A stretch of DNA of 64,000 nt from DASVTR01 sp036382855. GTDB taxonomy: Bacteria > Acidobacteriota > Blastocatellia > Pyrinomonadales > Pyrinomonadaceae. The translations under genes and the position numbers were made by a program. Shown here one piece after another: positions 42,829 to 51,851 of the stretch; position 1 is the stretch's first letter, and each line of letters begins with the position of its first letter. The stretch is from contig DASVPO010000013.1 of NCBI GenBank assembly GCA_036382855.1, forward strand, positions 1-64,000, in the 5' to 3' direction. A model generated the notes under the pieces. The model did not search any database. It was not told where the DNA came from and was given only the letters and a program-made list of their open reading frames with translations.

Positions 42829-42914
42829 ATGATGAGTGATGAGTGATGAGTGATGAGTAATGAGTAACAGAAAGAAGTTTTCCACTCATCACTCATTACT
42901 CATCACTCATCACT
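42829..42914. repeat. iterated-word inverted repeat (GTGATGAGTAATGAGT type)
   Basis: The left arm iterates GATGAGTGATGAGTGATGAG and ends GTAATGAGTAA. The right arm is CACTCATCACTCATTACTCA followed by TCACTCATCACTT. The loop contains CAGAAAGAAGTTTTC. It provides the TGA stop of larE. Confidence 0.88.
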
Positions 42915-43788
42915 TCTTTAGGATTTCGTTCATCGCTCCCGTGCGATAGCCATGCAGGTCGAGCGTCACGTAGCGAAAGCCGAGCGCGCGAAAGCGGCGG
43001 GCCAGTTCGTCAACGACATCGCGCCGGAGCGCGGCGTCGAGTTCGGCGGGCGCAATCTCCAAGCGCACAAGCTGTTCGTGATGGCGCACGCGAAACTCAC
43101 GGAAGCCAAGCTCGCGCATGATCTCTTCGCCGCGATCAACTGTCTTGAGCCGTTCGATGGTGACGGGCGTGCCGTATGCGATGCGCGATGAGAGACATGG
43201 ACTCGCAGGCTTGTCCCACGTCGGCAGCCCTTGACGGCGGCTCAACTCGCGGACCTCAGCTTTGCTCATCCCGACTTCGACGAGCGGACTGCGCACGCCA
43301 TGTTCGCCTGCCGCAGCACGGCCCGGACGATAATCGCCCAGGTCGTCGGTCGTTGAGCCGTCAACGACGCAGGCGTAACCGCGCGTGGCCGCGAGCGGCG
43401 CGAGTTTCGAGTAGAGTTCTGTTTTGCAGAAATAGCAGCGATTGGGCGCGTTGGCCTGATAGCGCGGGTCTTCGAGTTCTTCCGTTCGTATAATCTCGTG
43501 ATGAAGATTGAAGCGGCTGACGAATTGCGCGGTCTCTTCGCGCTGGTAATCTGCAAGGCTTGCGGATTCGCCCGTCACGCAGAGCGCTCGCCTTCCGAGT
43601 TCGGCTGTCGCGATGCAGGCAACGTAGGTGCTGTCAACGCCGCCGGAGAAGGCCACGAGTACGGATTTCATTTCGCGGAAGAGTGCGCGCAACTGCTGCT
43701 CTTTGGCGAGGGCCGTGGCCGACACCATCTCAAGAGCACCGGCCTCAATCCTACTCGCTTCCTGTTCTTCACTCACACTACTGTTCAC
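42910..43788 (-). CDS. larE: ATP-dependent sacrificial sulfur transferase LarE
   Basis: A 292-residue PP-loop protein. The ATP loop is SGGVDS (48-53), and GSTTDDLGDYRPGRAAA and PTWDKPASPCLSSRIAYGTPV are LarE signatures. LarE thiolates pyridinium-dicarboxylate mononucleotide in synthesis of the nickel-pincer cofactor. Cys198 in PCLSSR is at the sacrificial-cysteine position. larB and larC are not in the window, so the pathway must be completed elsewhere or the protein is used differently. Its last codon and TGA stop border the inverted repeat. Confidence 0.9.
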   Translation of the reverse strand: MNSSVSEEQEASRIEAGALEMVSATALAKEQQLRALFREMKSVLVAFSGGVDSTYVACIATAELGRRALCVTGESASLADYQREETAQFVSRFNLHHEIIRTEELEDPRYQANAPNRCYFCKTELYSKLAPLAATRGYACVVDGSTTDDLGDYRPGRAAAGEHGVRSPLVEVGMSKAEVRELSRRQGLPTWDKPASPCLSSRIAYGTPVTIERLKTVDRGEEIMRELGFREFRVRHHEQLVRLEIAPAELDAALRRDVVDELARRFRALGFRYVTLDLHGYRTGAMNEILKK

Positions 43789-44109
43789 AGAATTTTATTC
43801 TCACCTACGCGCTCTTGCTCTTGAGAATCGCGCCACTATTATTCAGTTGAAATCTGTCCGGGGTTTTACGTCTTACGCGCCGCGCATGTTATCGCATGCC
43901 TCCACATGAAAGCAACTATGAACGCAGCAACGATGAACGATGAAGTAAAAGCAAGCTCTTAATACCTCATCGTTCATCGTTGCTGCGTTCATCGTTCCTC
44001 TTCACTCTTTTCGCTTTCTTCTTCACGCGGCGGCGTGTTAATATCGGGCCACCCCAGATTTTCTTTCCGCGAGCCTTGCTCGACAAGCCGAAAGTCGCAG
44101 TCGACGAAA
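43789..44109. other. 321-base gap between divergent larE and TPR genes
   Basis: The gap holds one perfect 26-bp inverted repeat (43918-43992) and no other feature I can support. A GTG-led extension of the TPR frame (44035) lacks a ribosome binding site. Confidence 0.6.
43918..43992. repeat. perfect 26-bp inverted repeat (ATGAACG...CGATGA type)
   Basis: Arms 43918-43943 and 43967-43992 are exact complements built from ATGAACG, GCAACGATGAACGATGA words. The loop is 23 bases and contains AAAAGCAAGCTCTTAA. It sits between divergently transcribed genes, so it cannot simply end transcription of either. Confidence 0.9.
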
Positions 44110-45558
44110 ATGCTTTTTCGCTTTCGTTCACACGCCATCACATGCGCGCTCGCGTTCTTTCTCGTCGTGTGCTGTAGCCTGCTCGCTCGTGCGCAGAACG
44201 TGATGAATCTGGGCGACGCCGAGGGCGACCCGGTGAAGTTGTTTCAGCGCGGGCAGGATGCGCACGAGGCGCGCGACTTCGAGTTGGCCGTCAAGCTCTA
44301 CGAAGAAGCCATCAAGCTGCAACCTGATTTTCCAGAAGCCGAATATCAAAAAGGCTCTGCGCTCTTAACACTCGGTCGCGCGGTCGAGGCTGAAAAGGCT
44401 TTCCGTCGTGCCATCGAGTTGCGCTCCGATTGGCCGCTGCCGTATGCGGCGCTCGGCGCGCAGCTTTTGCGTGCGCGCAAGGCGACGGAAGCTGAACAGT
44501 TGCTCGGCAAAGCGCTCGAACTCGAACCTCGTTCGGCGCGAATGCTCATCTCACTCGCCTCCGAGTTGCACTCGCAGCCACAGCCCTTTCAAGACTCGCT
44601 CGCAGCGCTTCTCAGACTCCTGCAACAAATCGCCGGCGACCAGAATGCACGCTCCGAATACTGGCTCGCACGCGGCCGTACGGAAGCAGCGCTCGGTGAA
44701 AAAGCTGCGCTCGTGAGCTACCAGCGCGCCATTGAGCTTGATCCGCAGAATTATGAGGCGTTGATTGCGCGTGCTTTGTTTCGCGCTCGCGCGGGCGACA
44801 AGGAGGGCGCGCTCGCTGACGTTCAAGCCGCACGCCGTCTCGCCCCTAATGACGCGGCCACCAGCCTGCAAAGCATCAGCATCTTCCTTCAAATCGGCAA
44901 GCGGGACGAAGCACTACGCGCGTGGGATGCGCTCGCAGATGAAACTAAACGGCAGCCTGAAGCCATAGCCCTGCACACGTCCTTGTTGAGTTGTGAAGAC
45001 ACTGCGGAGAATCGTGCGGCTCTGGAAGCTGCGCTTTCAAACTCTCCGCGCGACGCTCAGCTTCTTGCCTGTCTGGGCGCGGCCAATCGCAGGGCAGACC
45101 CCGCTCGCTCGCTTGAGTTTTACCGCCGCGCCGCCGACATTGAGCCGGAGAATCTTGATGTCGCGGTCGGATACACGGCCGCTCTGGTTCAGGCGCGGCG
45201 ATTCGAGGAGGCGGCCATCATCGCGCGGCGCGTGCTGGCGATTGCGCCCGACAAGGCCGAGGCGCATGCGAATCTGGCGACCGCGCTCTACGAGTTGAAA
45301 CGCTATGCGGAAGCGCTCGTTGAATTCCGCTGGCTGGCCGCAGAGAAGCCTGAACTGGCGGCCACATATTTTTTTATTGCCACCGCGCATGATTTTCTAG
45401 GAGAATACGCGGAAGCACTTGCGGCTTATGAATCTTTCCTTGTGCGCGCTAACGCACAGACAAACAAATTGGAGATTGAGAAAGTCAACTTACGGCTTCC
45501 TTCCCTGCGCAGTCAGATTAAGCGTGGCGAGGGGTCGAAGAAGAAAAAAGGGGCATAG
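44110..45558 (+). CDS. secreted tetratricopeptide-repeat protein
   Basis: A 482-residue protein with a signal peptide (LAFFLVVCCSLLARA, cleavage after RAQ near residue 29). At least six TPR units follow (for example ARDFELAVKLYEEAIKLQPD, AEKAFRRAIELRSDWPLPYA, RYAEALVEFRWLAAEKPELA, YAEALAAYESFLVRA). TPRs scaffold protein complexes. The protein probably acts in the periplasm. The C-terminus is Lys-rich. I chose ATG 44110 because the signal peptide starts there. Three more envelope-protein genes follow on the same strand. Confidence 0.85.
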   Translation: MLFRFRSHAITCALAFFLVVCCSLLARAQNVMNLGDAEGDPVKLFQRGQDAHEARDFELAVKLYEEAIKLQPDFPEAEYQKGSALLTLGRAVEAEKAFRRAIELRSDWPLPYAALGAQLLRARKATEAEQLLGKALELEPRSARMLISLASELHSQPQPFQDSLAALLRLLQQIAGDQNARSEYWLARGRTEAALGEKAALVSYQRAIELDPQNYEALIARALFRARAGDKEGALADVQAARRLAPNDAATSLQSISIFLQIGKRDEALRAWDALADETKRQPEAIALHTSLLSCEDTAENRAALEAALSNSPRDAQLLACLGAANRRADPARSLEFYRRAADIEPENLDVAVGYTAALVQARRFEEAAIIARRVLAIAPDKAEAHANLATALYELKRYAEALVEFRWLAAEKPELAATYFFIATAHDFLGEYAEALAAYESFLVRANAQTNKLEIEKVNLRLPSLRSQIKRGEGSKKKKGA

Positions 45559-45652
45559 CGGATAAGTAGCGAGTGGCTGATGGACAGAGCAGAATCGTTT
45601 GTGCAGTTTGCCACTGGCTCTTTACCGTTCATTAACGGAGGACAACAGAACC

Positions 45653-46267
45653 ATGAACTCTCCTCTCTCTTGTAGAACACAGATGGTCGCGAGTCTCTGC
45701 TCGCTCTTAACGCTCACAGTCTGTCTGGCCTGTGTAGCGCAGGCGCAGGAGCAGAATCCATTCACGTCGGCTCCCCCTCCGATGAAACTCGTTTCACATG
45801 CCGAACGTGCGCAGTTATCTTCGGCCCGCGATGTCAAGGGGCGCACGCGCGCCAGCATCGAACTGGCCGAAGTCAGGCTCAGGCGCGCCGAAGAATTTAC
45901 GACCGCGCTGCAATACGACGCCGCATCATCCGAGCTTGGCTGTTATCAAGCCCTGATTGAAAACACGATGGGCTACCTCGGCGAGTTGAAGGACGACAAG
46001 AGCAAGCTGCGCGACGTTTTCAAACGACTGGAACTGACCCTTCGCGCGCACGGCGCACGCATCGAAGCGATTCGCCGCGTCACGCCTGCCGAGTACGGCG
46101 TCAACCTGAAGGTGATCACGGACTACACGCGCACCGCTCGCACAGAAGCTCTCAACGCTTTCTTCGGTGACACGGTCGTGCGCGAGGAAGCAAAACAGGA
46201 GGAAGCCAAAGCGCCCGGCGCTGCCGCCGACGGCGTTAAAGCTTTCACTACGGGTACGCCCCAGTAA
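45653..46267 (+). CDS. secreted helical protein of unknown function
   Basis: A 204-residue protein with a signal peptide (VASLCSLLTLTVCLACVAQA). The mature part is strongly helical (SIELAEVRLRRAEEFTTALQ, DDKSKLRDVFKRLELTLR) and ends in an Ala/Lys-rich region. GGAGG lies 11 bases before the ATG. The next gene encodes a helical protein of similar size and topology, starting 13 bases after its stop, so the pair may act together. The family was not recognised. Confidence 0.75.
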   Translation: MNSPLSCRTQMVASLCSLLTLTVCLACVAQAQEQNPFTSAPPPMKLVSHAERAQLSSARDVKGRTRASIELAEVRLRRAEEFTTALQYDAASSELGCYQALIENTMGYLGELKDDKSKLRDVFKRLELTLRAHGARIEAIRRVTPAEYGVNLKVITDYTRTARTEALNAFFGDTVVREEAKQEEAKAPGAAADGVKAFTTGTPQ

Positions 46268-46280
46268 TGTTGTAACGTTA

Positions 46281-46871
46281 ATGCGTCTACGTAAATTCCC
46301 CCTCGCATCCGTCGCTTGCCTGCTGGCCGGCCTTTCGTTCATCTTCGCCTGCGGCCTCCAGCTCGCCCATACGGCGACGAAACGCGATCACCTAACCGAA
46401 CTCGAAGCAGAACAGGTTCGCGCCGCGCAAATCCTAGACAAGCGCATCGAAGTCTTCATCAAGGTCGCTGAACGGCGACTCCTGGCACTCTCCGACCCCA
46501 ACGCCGCAACCAACAAGCAGGTCCAGAAGGATGTCGAGAAGTGGGGCGAGCTTCCGAAGGGCACGCGCGCTGAACTGCTCAACGACCTTGCCATGATTCT
46601 CGACGAGGCCATCACAAACATAGACGACGTGGCCGCGCGTGATGCCAGCAACCGCCTGCTGCCGAAAGCCTTGCGCAAGCTCTCTGCGGCCTCAACACGC
46701 TTCATCAGCCAACTCACGCCGATGCGCGCGCAGGCCAAAGATGAGACCGAACGTGAAGCGCTCGAACACGCGCTGGAAAACGCGCAGTCTATCGTCGAAG
46801 CGGCCAAACGCCTCCCGCCTGAAGTCAAAGAAGAGAAAGAGAAGAAGAAATCTGAGAAGAGTAAAAACTGA
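46281..46871 (+). CDS. secreted helical protein, possible lipoprotein
   Basis: A 196-residue protein. The N-terminus (MRLRKFPLASVACLLAGLSF) is a signal or anchor, and IFAC is a poor lipobox. The body is helical (EAEQVRAAQILDKRIEVFIK, AEQ- and Arg-rich repeats) and ends in a Lys/Glu-rich tail (KEEKEKKKSEKSKN). A start at 46281 gives a complete signal, and longer in-frame starts run into the previous gene. Function unknown. Confidence 0.7.
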   Translation: MRLRKFPLASVACLLAGLSFIFACGLQLAHTATKRDHLTELEAEQVRAAQILDKRIEVFIKVAERRLLALSDPNAATNKQVQKDVEKWGELPKGTRAELLNDLAMILDEAITNIDDVAARDASNRLLPKALRKLSAASTRFISQLTPMRAQAKDETEREALEHALENAQSIVEAAKRLPPEVKEEKEKKKSEKSKN

Positions 46872-46880
46872 AGAACAGCC

Positions 46881-47261
46881 GTGCGTCGTGCAGTTCTCAG
46901 CCGGGCAATGTTTGGCGAATATACCGAAAAGAAGCAGTCCCGCTTACACAAACTTCTCGTCCGCGCCGTCACGTCTTTAATCGCAGGCGTTCTGCTCACA
47001 GTCTTAGTTAACGCCGCACTCAGAAACGCTTGGCCGTATCTTCGCGCTACTAATCCAGAAGTCGGCAGGCTTATTCTGAACGTCTCTAATCTACCGGGCA
47101 CGATTTGCTATGCTTCCTCCGTGCCTGATTACGACCGGGCCCTAGCCTGCTATTTTGTCGGCTTATTCATCAATCCTTTCTATTACGCAGCAGTAATTCT
47201 CATCCTCTGGTATCTCAAGGACATCACGCTCAAGCGAAAACGGAGACTCAATTTGAGATAG
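46881..47261 (+). CDS. small two-helix membrane protein
   Basis: A 126-residue protein with hydrophobic helices at about 31-46 (SLIAGVLLTVLVNAAL) and 98-110 (YAAVILILWYLKD), joined by a loop with Cys76 and Cys89. The C-terminus is very basic (TLKRKRRLNLR). The frame opens with GTG at 46881, ten bases after the previous stop, and ATG 46908 is an alternative. It ends the four-gene envelope group. No family recognised. Confidence 0.55.
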   Translation: MRRAVLSRAMFGEYTEKKQSRLHKLLVRAVTSLIAGVLLTVLVNAALRNAWPYLRATNPEVGRLILNVSNLPGTICYASSVPDYDRALACYFVGLFINPFYYAAVILILWYLKDITLKRKRRLNLR

Positions 47262-47297
47262 GCGTTTTATCCTCCGGCCGCCTACTTACTTGGTCGC

Positions 47298-49514
47298 CTA
47301 CTCACGCGCTCTCTTTAACACGTCGGTTGCGCGCCTTATCGCTTCCGTAATGCGAACCGCTGCCTCACGCGCATCTTCAGCTTTGCTGTTATCAACGGCC
47401 TGTCTTAAATCGGGCAGCGGTTGCGCTGCGTAGCCCGTGTAATAACCGGGCGCGTAAATCTGGTGCTTGTACCAACTGCGCCCGCTCAGGCCGCGCGCAT
47501 CCGTGAGGGCGCGTTCGGCGGCGAGCAGCGCATCGTTGATACGCTGTAATCGTGCAATCGCACGCGTGTAAGAATCATTGGCCTGCACGCGCGTCCGCTC
47601 TATTTCCGCGACGAGCGATTGTTGTCTCTCCTCTATCTTCCGTGCTTCAACATTGAAATCGTTGATGACTTCCCTGAGCGCGCGGCCATCGAAAGCGCCC
47701 GCGAGTTTGCGCGCTGTGGCGGCGCGTTCGACCTCCGTTAGAAAGTCGCGAAGCTGGTTGGCATAGTCCGTATAAACGAAGGGCAGGCCGCGCGCGTTTG
47801 CCAGACGCAGGGCGATTGTGCCCCAGAGTTGTGCGGCCGCCGTGTGATACTGAAACGTAGGGTCGCCGAATTTCGACATCCAGTAGAAAGAGTCGTAGGC
47901 CGAATGGTAGACGCCGTAATCGCCGCCGAAGCTCATATCGAGTGCGGGCACTCCGAGGTGCTGTAGAAAGGGCGTGTAGTCTGAGCCGGAGCCGAGCGAG
48001 CCGATGCGCGCTTCGGCAATGGGTGTGTCTGTTCCGCTAGGGTCTGTCAGTTCCGGCGTCGGGCGCTGCTCACGCGTGCGGTCCTGCCAAGCCTCGTAAA
48101 TCGTCTTGCCCGTCTTGGGGTCGCGCACGTCGCGCGTCGCGCTGCGGATTAGACGCCACAACGAAGGCACGCTGGACGCGCCGAAGTTTGCGCCCGAGAC
48201 GGCGGCATCCATGTTGAGATACGCGACCGCCTTCTCCTTCAACTCCGCGGCCAACTCTTCGGCCCATTCCGTCGAGCCGATTAAGCCCTGCTCTTCCCCG
48301 TCCCAGCTACAGAGCAAGATAGTGCGGCGCGGCTTCCAGCCGGACTTTAACAACTGTCCGAAGCCGCGCGCAGCCTCAAGCATCGCCGTCGTCCCGCTAT
48401 TGGGGTCAACCGCGCCGAACGTCCATGCGTCGCGATGATTGCCCATGATAATCCAGCGGTCGCGTTCCTCGTTGCCGTCTATGCGCGCGACGACGTTCCA
48501 GATGGTTCGCGTCTCGAAAGACATCTCGGTCTTCAAGTGAACGCGCACGTCGTTTGTTCCGCCGACGTGATACGCGAACGGCAAACCTCCCTGAAAATCC
48601 TTCGGGCGTAGCGGCCCGCGCAGAGGCTCAAGCAGGCGGCGCGCGTCTCCGTATGAGATAGGCTGAACGGGAATGTGCGGCAAATTCGTCGCCTCTTCTC
48701 GACGGATGCGGGGCGTGCCGGGGATGCTCGGTTGTCCCGGCGTCAGCGGGTCGCCCGGATACTCGAAGAGATATTCGACAGAGCCGCGCTGCGCTGAAGT
48801 CTCAGGCCGCCAGGGGCCGTTCGGATAAACGTCGCCTTGCATGTAGCCGTCGTCGGCCGGGTCGGAATAAATGATGAGCCCGACTGCGCCATGCTGCTCC
48901 GCGACCTTCGCTTTGACGCCGCGAAACGAATTGCCGTAACGCGCAATCACGATGCTTCCTCTGACTTCGACGCCAGCCTTCTTCAGCGCTTCATAGTCGT
49001 TCGGCAAGCCGTAGTTGACGTAAACGAGCGGGGCAGTCACGTCGCCCGAAGCAGAGTAGCCGTTAAAGAGCGGGATGATCTTGCGGCTGGCGGAGGATGC
49101 ATCCTGAGCGATGACAGCTTCCTGCAAGCGCAATCTCTCGCGGCGCGGCGCAACCAGCTCGATGATGCTCGGCTGTTTCGGGTAGGGCAGCAAAACCTGA
49201 TATTCTTTGAGTTCGGCCGCGAGGCCGTAGGCGCGCATGCGGTCGCGGACGTAGATGGCCGTGTCGTAGTCTTCGCGCGTTCCGGCGACGTGCGGCTCCT
49301 GCGTTAGTCTTTGCAGATGAGAACGCGCGGAATCCGGCTGCGGAACAGCGCGAAACTGTTCTTCGAGTCGGCGCTCAAGGGCACTTTCTTCAGCGGTGAA
49401 GCCTTCGAGAGCGGCGGCGCTCGACGTTCTTTCTTGCGAACGCACGCTCGCCTGCGCGAAGATAAAAACGGCAATAAGCCAGAACGCTAAAACACGGCGA
49501 TAAGTTATTTTCAC
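47298..49514 (-). CDS. secreted M28 peptidase, glutamate-carboxypeptidase-II-like
   Basis: A 738-residue protein with a signal peptide (ITYRRVLAFWLIAVFIFAQA). A protease-associated domain follows at about 120-300, then the M28 catalytic core with NHRDAWTFGAVDPNSGTTAM, WDGEEQGLIGSTEW, LNMDAAVSG and VYHSAYDSFYW (two-zinc ligands and catalytic Glu). The C-terminal helical region resembles the transferrin-receptor-like dimerisation domain. It probably removes C-terminal glutamates or other residues from peptides outside the cytoplasm. I chose the GTG start at 49514 because AGGAGA lies eight bases upstream and the signal peptide begins there. Confidence 0.9.
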   Translation of the reverse strand: MKITYRRVLAFWLIAVFIFAQASVRSQERTSSAAALEGFTAEESALERRLEEQFRAVPQPDSARSHLQRLTQEPHVAGTREDYDTAIYVRDRMRAYGLAAELKEYQVLLPYPKQPSIIELVAPRRERLRLQEAVIAQDASSASRKIIPLFNGYSASGDVTAPLVYVNYGLPNDYEALKKAGVEVRGSIVIARYGNSFRGVKAKVAEQHGAVGLIIYSDPADDGYMQGDVYPNGPWRPETSAQRGSVEYLFEYPGDPLTPGQPSIPGTPRIRREEATNLPHIPVQPISYGDARRLLEPLRGPLRPKDFQGGLPFAYHVGGTNDVRVHLKTEMSFETRTIWNVVARIDGNEERDRWIIMGNHRDAWTFGAVDPNSGTTAMLEAARGFGQLLKSGWKPRRTILLCSWDGEEQGLIGSTEWAEELAAELKEKAVAYLNMDAAVSGANFGASSVPSLWRLIRSATRDVRDPKTGKTIYEAWQDRTREQRPTPELTDPSGTDTPIAEARIGSLGSGSDYTPFLQHLGVPALDMSFGGDYGVYHSAYDSFYWMSKFGDPTFQYHTAAAQLWGTIALRLANARGLPFVYTDYANQLRDFLTEVERAATARKLAGAFDGRALREVINDFNVEARKIEERQQSLVAEIERTRVQANDSYTRAIARLQRINDALLAAERALTDARGLSGRSWYKHQIYAPGYYTGYAAQPLPDLRQAVDNSKAEDAREAAVRITEAIRRATDVLKRARE

Positions 49515-49639
49515 TTGATAGTCTCCTCTTAAACGAGCTTGGAAGTCCGTAGAGTTTTGGAGAGCCTGAGGCCCGCTTGAATTGCCGGACGCTTGTGGAC
49601 TCAAGGGACTTCCTTAATCCGATTCACGAAAGGCGCAAG

Positions 49640-50206
49640 ATGGACAGCAGATATTACCCCGGCGTGGAAGCCGACGCCACTCAATTAATCAGAGACCTGC
49701 GACAGCTTTTCGACGCAGAGTATGAAGTGCAGACGATGCAGGTCTCTTCGACAAGCGTGTTGCAGGCGCGCAAGCAGAGCACGCTGCGCGATTTGACCGG
49801 CCTTTCCTCCGCGATGACCGTCAAGATTACGCCAGAGGCCGGAGGCACGCGCGTTGAGGTCGGCATGCAGAAGTGGTTTGACAAGGCAGCGGTGGGCCTC
49901 GTCGGGATGGTCGTCTTCACGCCCTTGCTGGCCGTCGCAGCCCTCGGAGCCTACTGGCAATACAAACTCACGGAAGATTGCTGGAAGATGATTGAAGACC
50001 ACATCACGCGCAAAGCCGGCGGCTACGTTCCGCCGCTGCCCGGACGCTGCGGAACCTGCGGCGCTGCCAGCAGCGCAGGCTCCGACTTCTGCTCGACCTG
50101 CGGCGCAAACATGCGCGCCGCGCTCACCTGCCGTTCCTGCGGCGCGAAACAGAGAGACACCGCCGCACGCTTCTGCAATCGCTGCGGCAAACCACTCGCA
50201 AGCTAA
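49640..50206 (+). CDS. membrane protein with C-terminal double zinc ribbons
   Basis: A 188-residue protein. Residues 1-80 form a conserved beta/alpha domain (DATQLIRDLRQLFDAEYEVQ, MTVKITPEAGGTRVEV). A membrane segment lies at about 90-111 (AVGLVGMVVFTPLLAVAALG). Two zinc ribbons follow (CGTCGAASSAGSDFCSTCG and CRSCGAKQRDTAARFCNRCG). ATG 49640 fits the domain start. Function unknown. An inverted repeat separates it from the convergent permease gene. Confidence 0.75.
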   Translation: MDSRYYPGVEADATQLIRDLRQLFDAEYEVQTMQVSSTSVLQARKQSTLRDLTGLSSAMTVKITPEAGGTRVEVGMQKWFDKAAVGLVGMVVFTPLLAVAALGAYWQYKLTEDCWKMIEDHITRKAGGYVPPLPGRCGTCGAASSAGSDFCSTCGANMRAALTCRSCGAKQRDTAARFCNRCGKPLAS

Positions 50207-50215
50207 TAGTCCAAA

Positions 50216-50282
50216 GTCAAAAGTCCAAAGTCTAAAAACATGGTTCTTGACTTTTGACTTTGGACCTTGAACTTTGGACTAT
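50216..50282. repeat. iterated-word inverted repeat (AAAGTCCAAAGTC type)
   Basis: The left arm is ATAGTCCAAAGTCAAAAGTC and a further CAAAGTC. The right arm is GACTTTTGACTTTGGACC and AACTTTGGACTAT. It fills the gap between convergent genes ending at 50206 and 50284. Confidence 0.85.
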
Positions 50283-50283
50283 C

Positions 50284-51762
50284 TTAATCGTGTCTTAAAG
50301 CCTTGACCGGGTCAATGCGTGCGGCGCGGGCGGCGGGGTAAAGCGCGGCGAGGATTGAAACGAGCACGGCGAAGAGAATCGCACCGAGCCAGAGATAGAT
50401 GGGGATGGCGAAAAAGTCCACGTAGGATGCGCCCTGCGGTTTGAGTATGAAGCGGTAGGCAAGACGGTTGGCAAGCGCATCTATGCCCCACGCAGCCAGC
50501 ACGCCGATGACGCCGCCCACCAATCCTATCACCGCCGCCTCCACAAAGAAGATCAACTTAATCTCCCTGTCTTCCGCGCCGATGGCTTTCATAATGCCTA
50601 TCTCGCGCGTGCGTTCGAGGATGGACATAATCATCGTGTTGGCGATGCCGAAGGAAGCGACCAGCAGAGAGATGCCGCCGAGAAGGCCGAGCGCGGAATT
50701 GATGATGAGAAAGACCGTGCGCAACTGTTCTAACTGGTCAACGATGGAGAAGCTTTCAAAGCCACGCTCGGTCAGCACGTTTCTCACGTCAGTCATCGCC
50801 ACAGGATCGCTGACGCGCACGGTCGCAGAGTCGTATCCTTCGGCCTGATTCTTGTCGAGCACGCCGCTCTCGCGCGCCAGTTCGAGCGCCACCTCGTTAA
50901 GAGGATTGCGGTGCTCCTGCGACCAGCGCCGCGCTGCCTGAAGCGGAACGTAAGCATCCGCGTAACCGCTCAACCCGCGAAAGCCTCCGCCCGACGAATT
51001 ACTCTTCGTCTCCTTAGCCAGTACTCCGACGATGCGAAACGAACGCGCGACCAACGCATCAGCCGCGCCTTCCTCATCCGCGTCATCTTCCAGCGGGATG
51101 CCGAAAAAGTTTGAACCAGCTTCTTCCTCATCGTCGCGCTTCTTGGAGGGAGCAAGAAAGTCAACCGTCTGGCCGAGGGCCATCTCTGGTTTCTCGTAAC
51201 CGAAATCAAGCGTCCACGCATCGCTGACGACGATTTCATCGGCGTCCGGCGCGGCGAGCATCTTTCCGGCGGCAAACGACTGAAAGCGCGACGACGCATT
51301 CGGCGCGTTCGCTCCGCTGACAGACTGCCTGAACACCTTCCCGTTCGCGCGCATGTAAACTGGAAACGAGACAACCGGCTCGACATACGCGACGCCCGGA
51401 ATCTGTGCTATCTCCGCGACCGCAGCATCGTCCAGCACACGCTTCGGTGGATTATCGGGCCGCTGCCCGCGTCCGCCCTGCTGTCGTCCTCCATCTTCGT
51501 TACTACCGCCACCGCCCGCGCGCCCACGCGGCGAAACCGCATCGGCCAGACTCGAAAGGCTACGCCCGAAGACCCTAATCTCGTTGAACAAATCAAGAGC
51601 CTTGAAGCGCGCGATGGTGTTGCGCTGCAAGCCCAGCCCGAAGGAGACCATCGTCACGATCACGGCCACGCCCACGATGACGCCCATCGTCGTCAACGTC
51701 GCACGCAGTTTTGCCTCGCGCAGATTCCTGACAGAAAGACGGAGAATATCGTAGAGAGACAT
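50284..51762 (-). CDS. ABC transporter permease, MacB/FtsX family
   Basis: A 492-residue protein with one N-terminal helix (about 22-44), a large extracytoplasmic domain (about 45-360) and three C-terminal helices in the FtsX pattern (LGGISLLVASFGIANTMIMS, GLVGGVIGVLAAWGID, LGAILFAVLVSILAALYPAA). MacB-type transporters move lipoproteins, peptides or toxins across the periplasm. The extracytoplasmic loop contains a Gly/Asn-rich insertion. The matching ATPase gene is 3 kb away, after three unrelated genes. Confidence 0.9.
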   Translation of the reverse strand: MSLYDILRLSVRNLREAKLRATLTTMGVIVGVAVIVTMVSFGLGLQRNTIARFKALDLFNEIRVFGRSLSSLADAVSPRGRAGGGGSNEDGGRQQGGRGQRPDNPPKRVLDDAAVAEIAQIPGVAYVEPVVSFPVYMRANGKVFRQSVSGANAPNASSRFQSFAAGKMLAAPDADEIVVSDAWTLDFGYEKPEMALGQTVDFLAPSKKRDDEEEAGSNFFGIPLEDDADEEGAADALVARSFRIVGVLAKETKSNSSGGGFRGLSGYADAYVPLQAARRWSQEHRNPLNEVALELARESGVLDKNQAEGYDSATVRVSDPVAMTDVRNVLTERGFESFSIVDQLEQLRTVFLIINSALGLLGGISLLVASFGIANTMIMSILERTREIGIMKAIGAEDREIKLIFFVEAAVIGLVGGVIGVLAAWGIDALANRLAYRFILKPQGASYVDFFAIPIYLWLGAILFAVLVSILAALYPAARAARIDPVKALRHD

Positions 51763-51765
51763 AAA

Positions 51766-51848
51766 TAAAGTGATGAGTGATGAGTGATGAGTAATGAGTG
51801 AGAAGCTGTTTTTAACTCATCACTCATTACTCATCACTCATCACTTTA
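51766..51848. repeat. iterated-word inverted repeat (GTGATGAGTAATGAGT type)
   Basis: The left arm is TAAAGTGATGAGTGATGAGT with GATGAGTAATGAGT. The right arm is ACTCATCACTCATTACTCAT ending CACTCATCACTTTA. The loop is GAGAAGCTGTTTTTA. It lies between the permease start and the SirB1-like gene end. Confidence 0.9.
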
Positions 51849-51851
51849 GTT

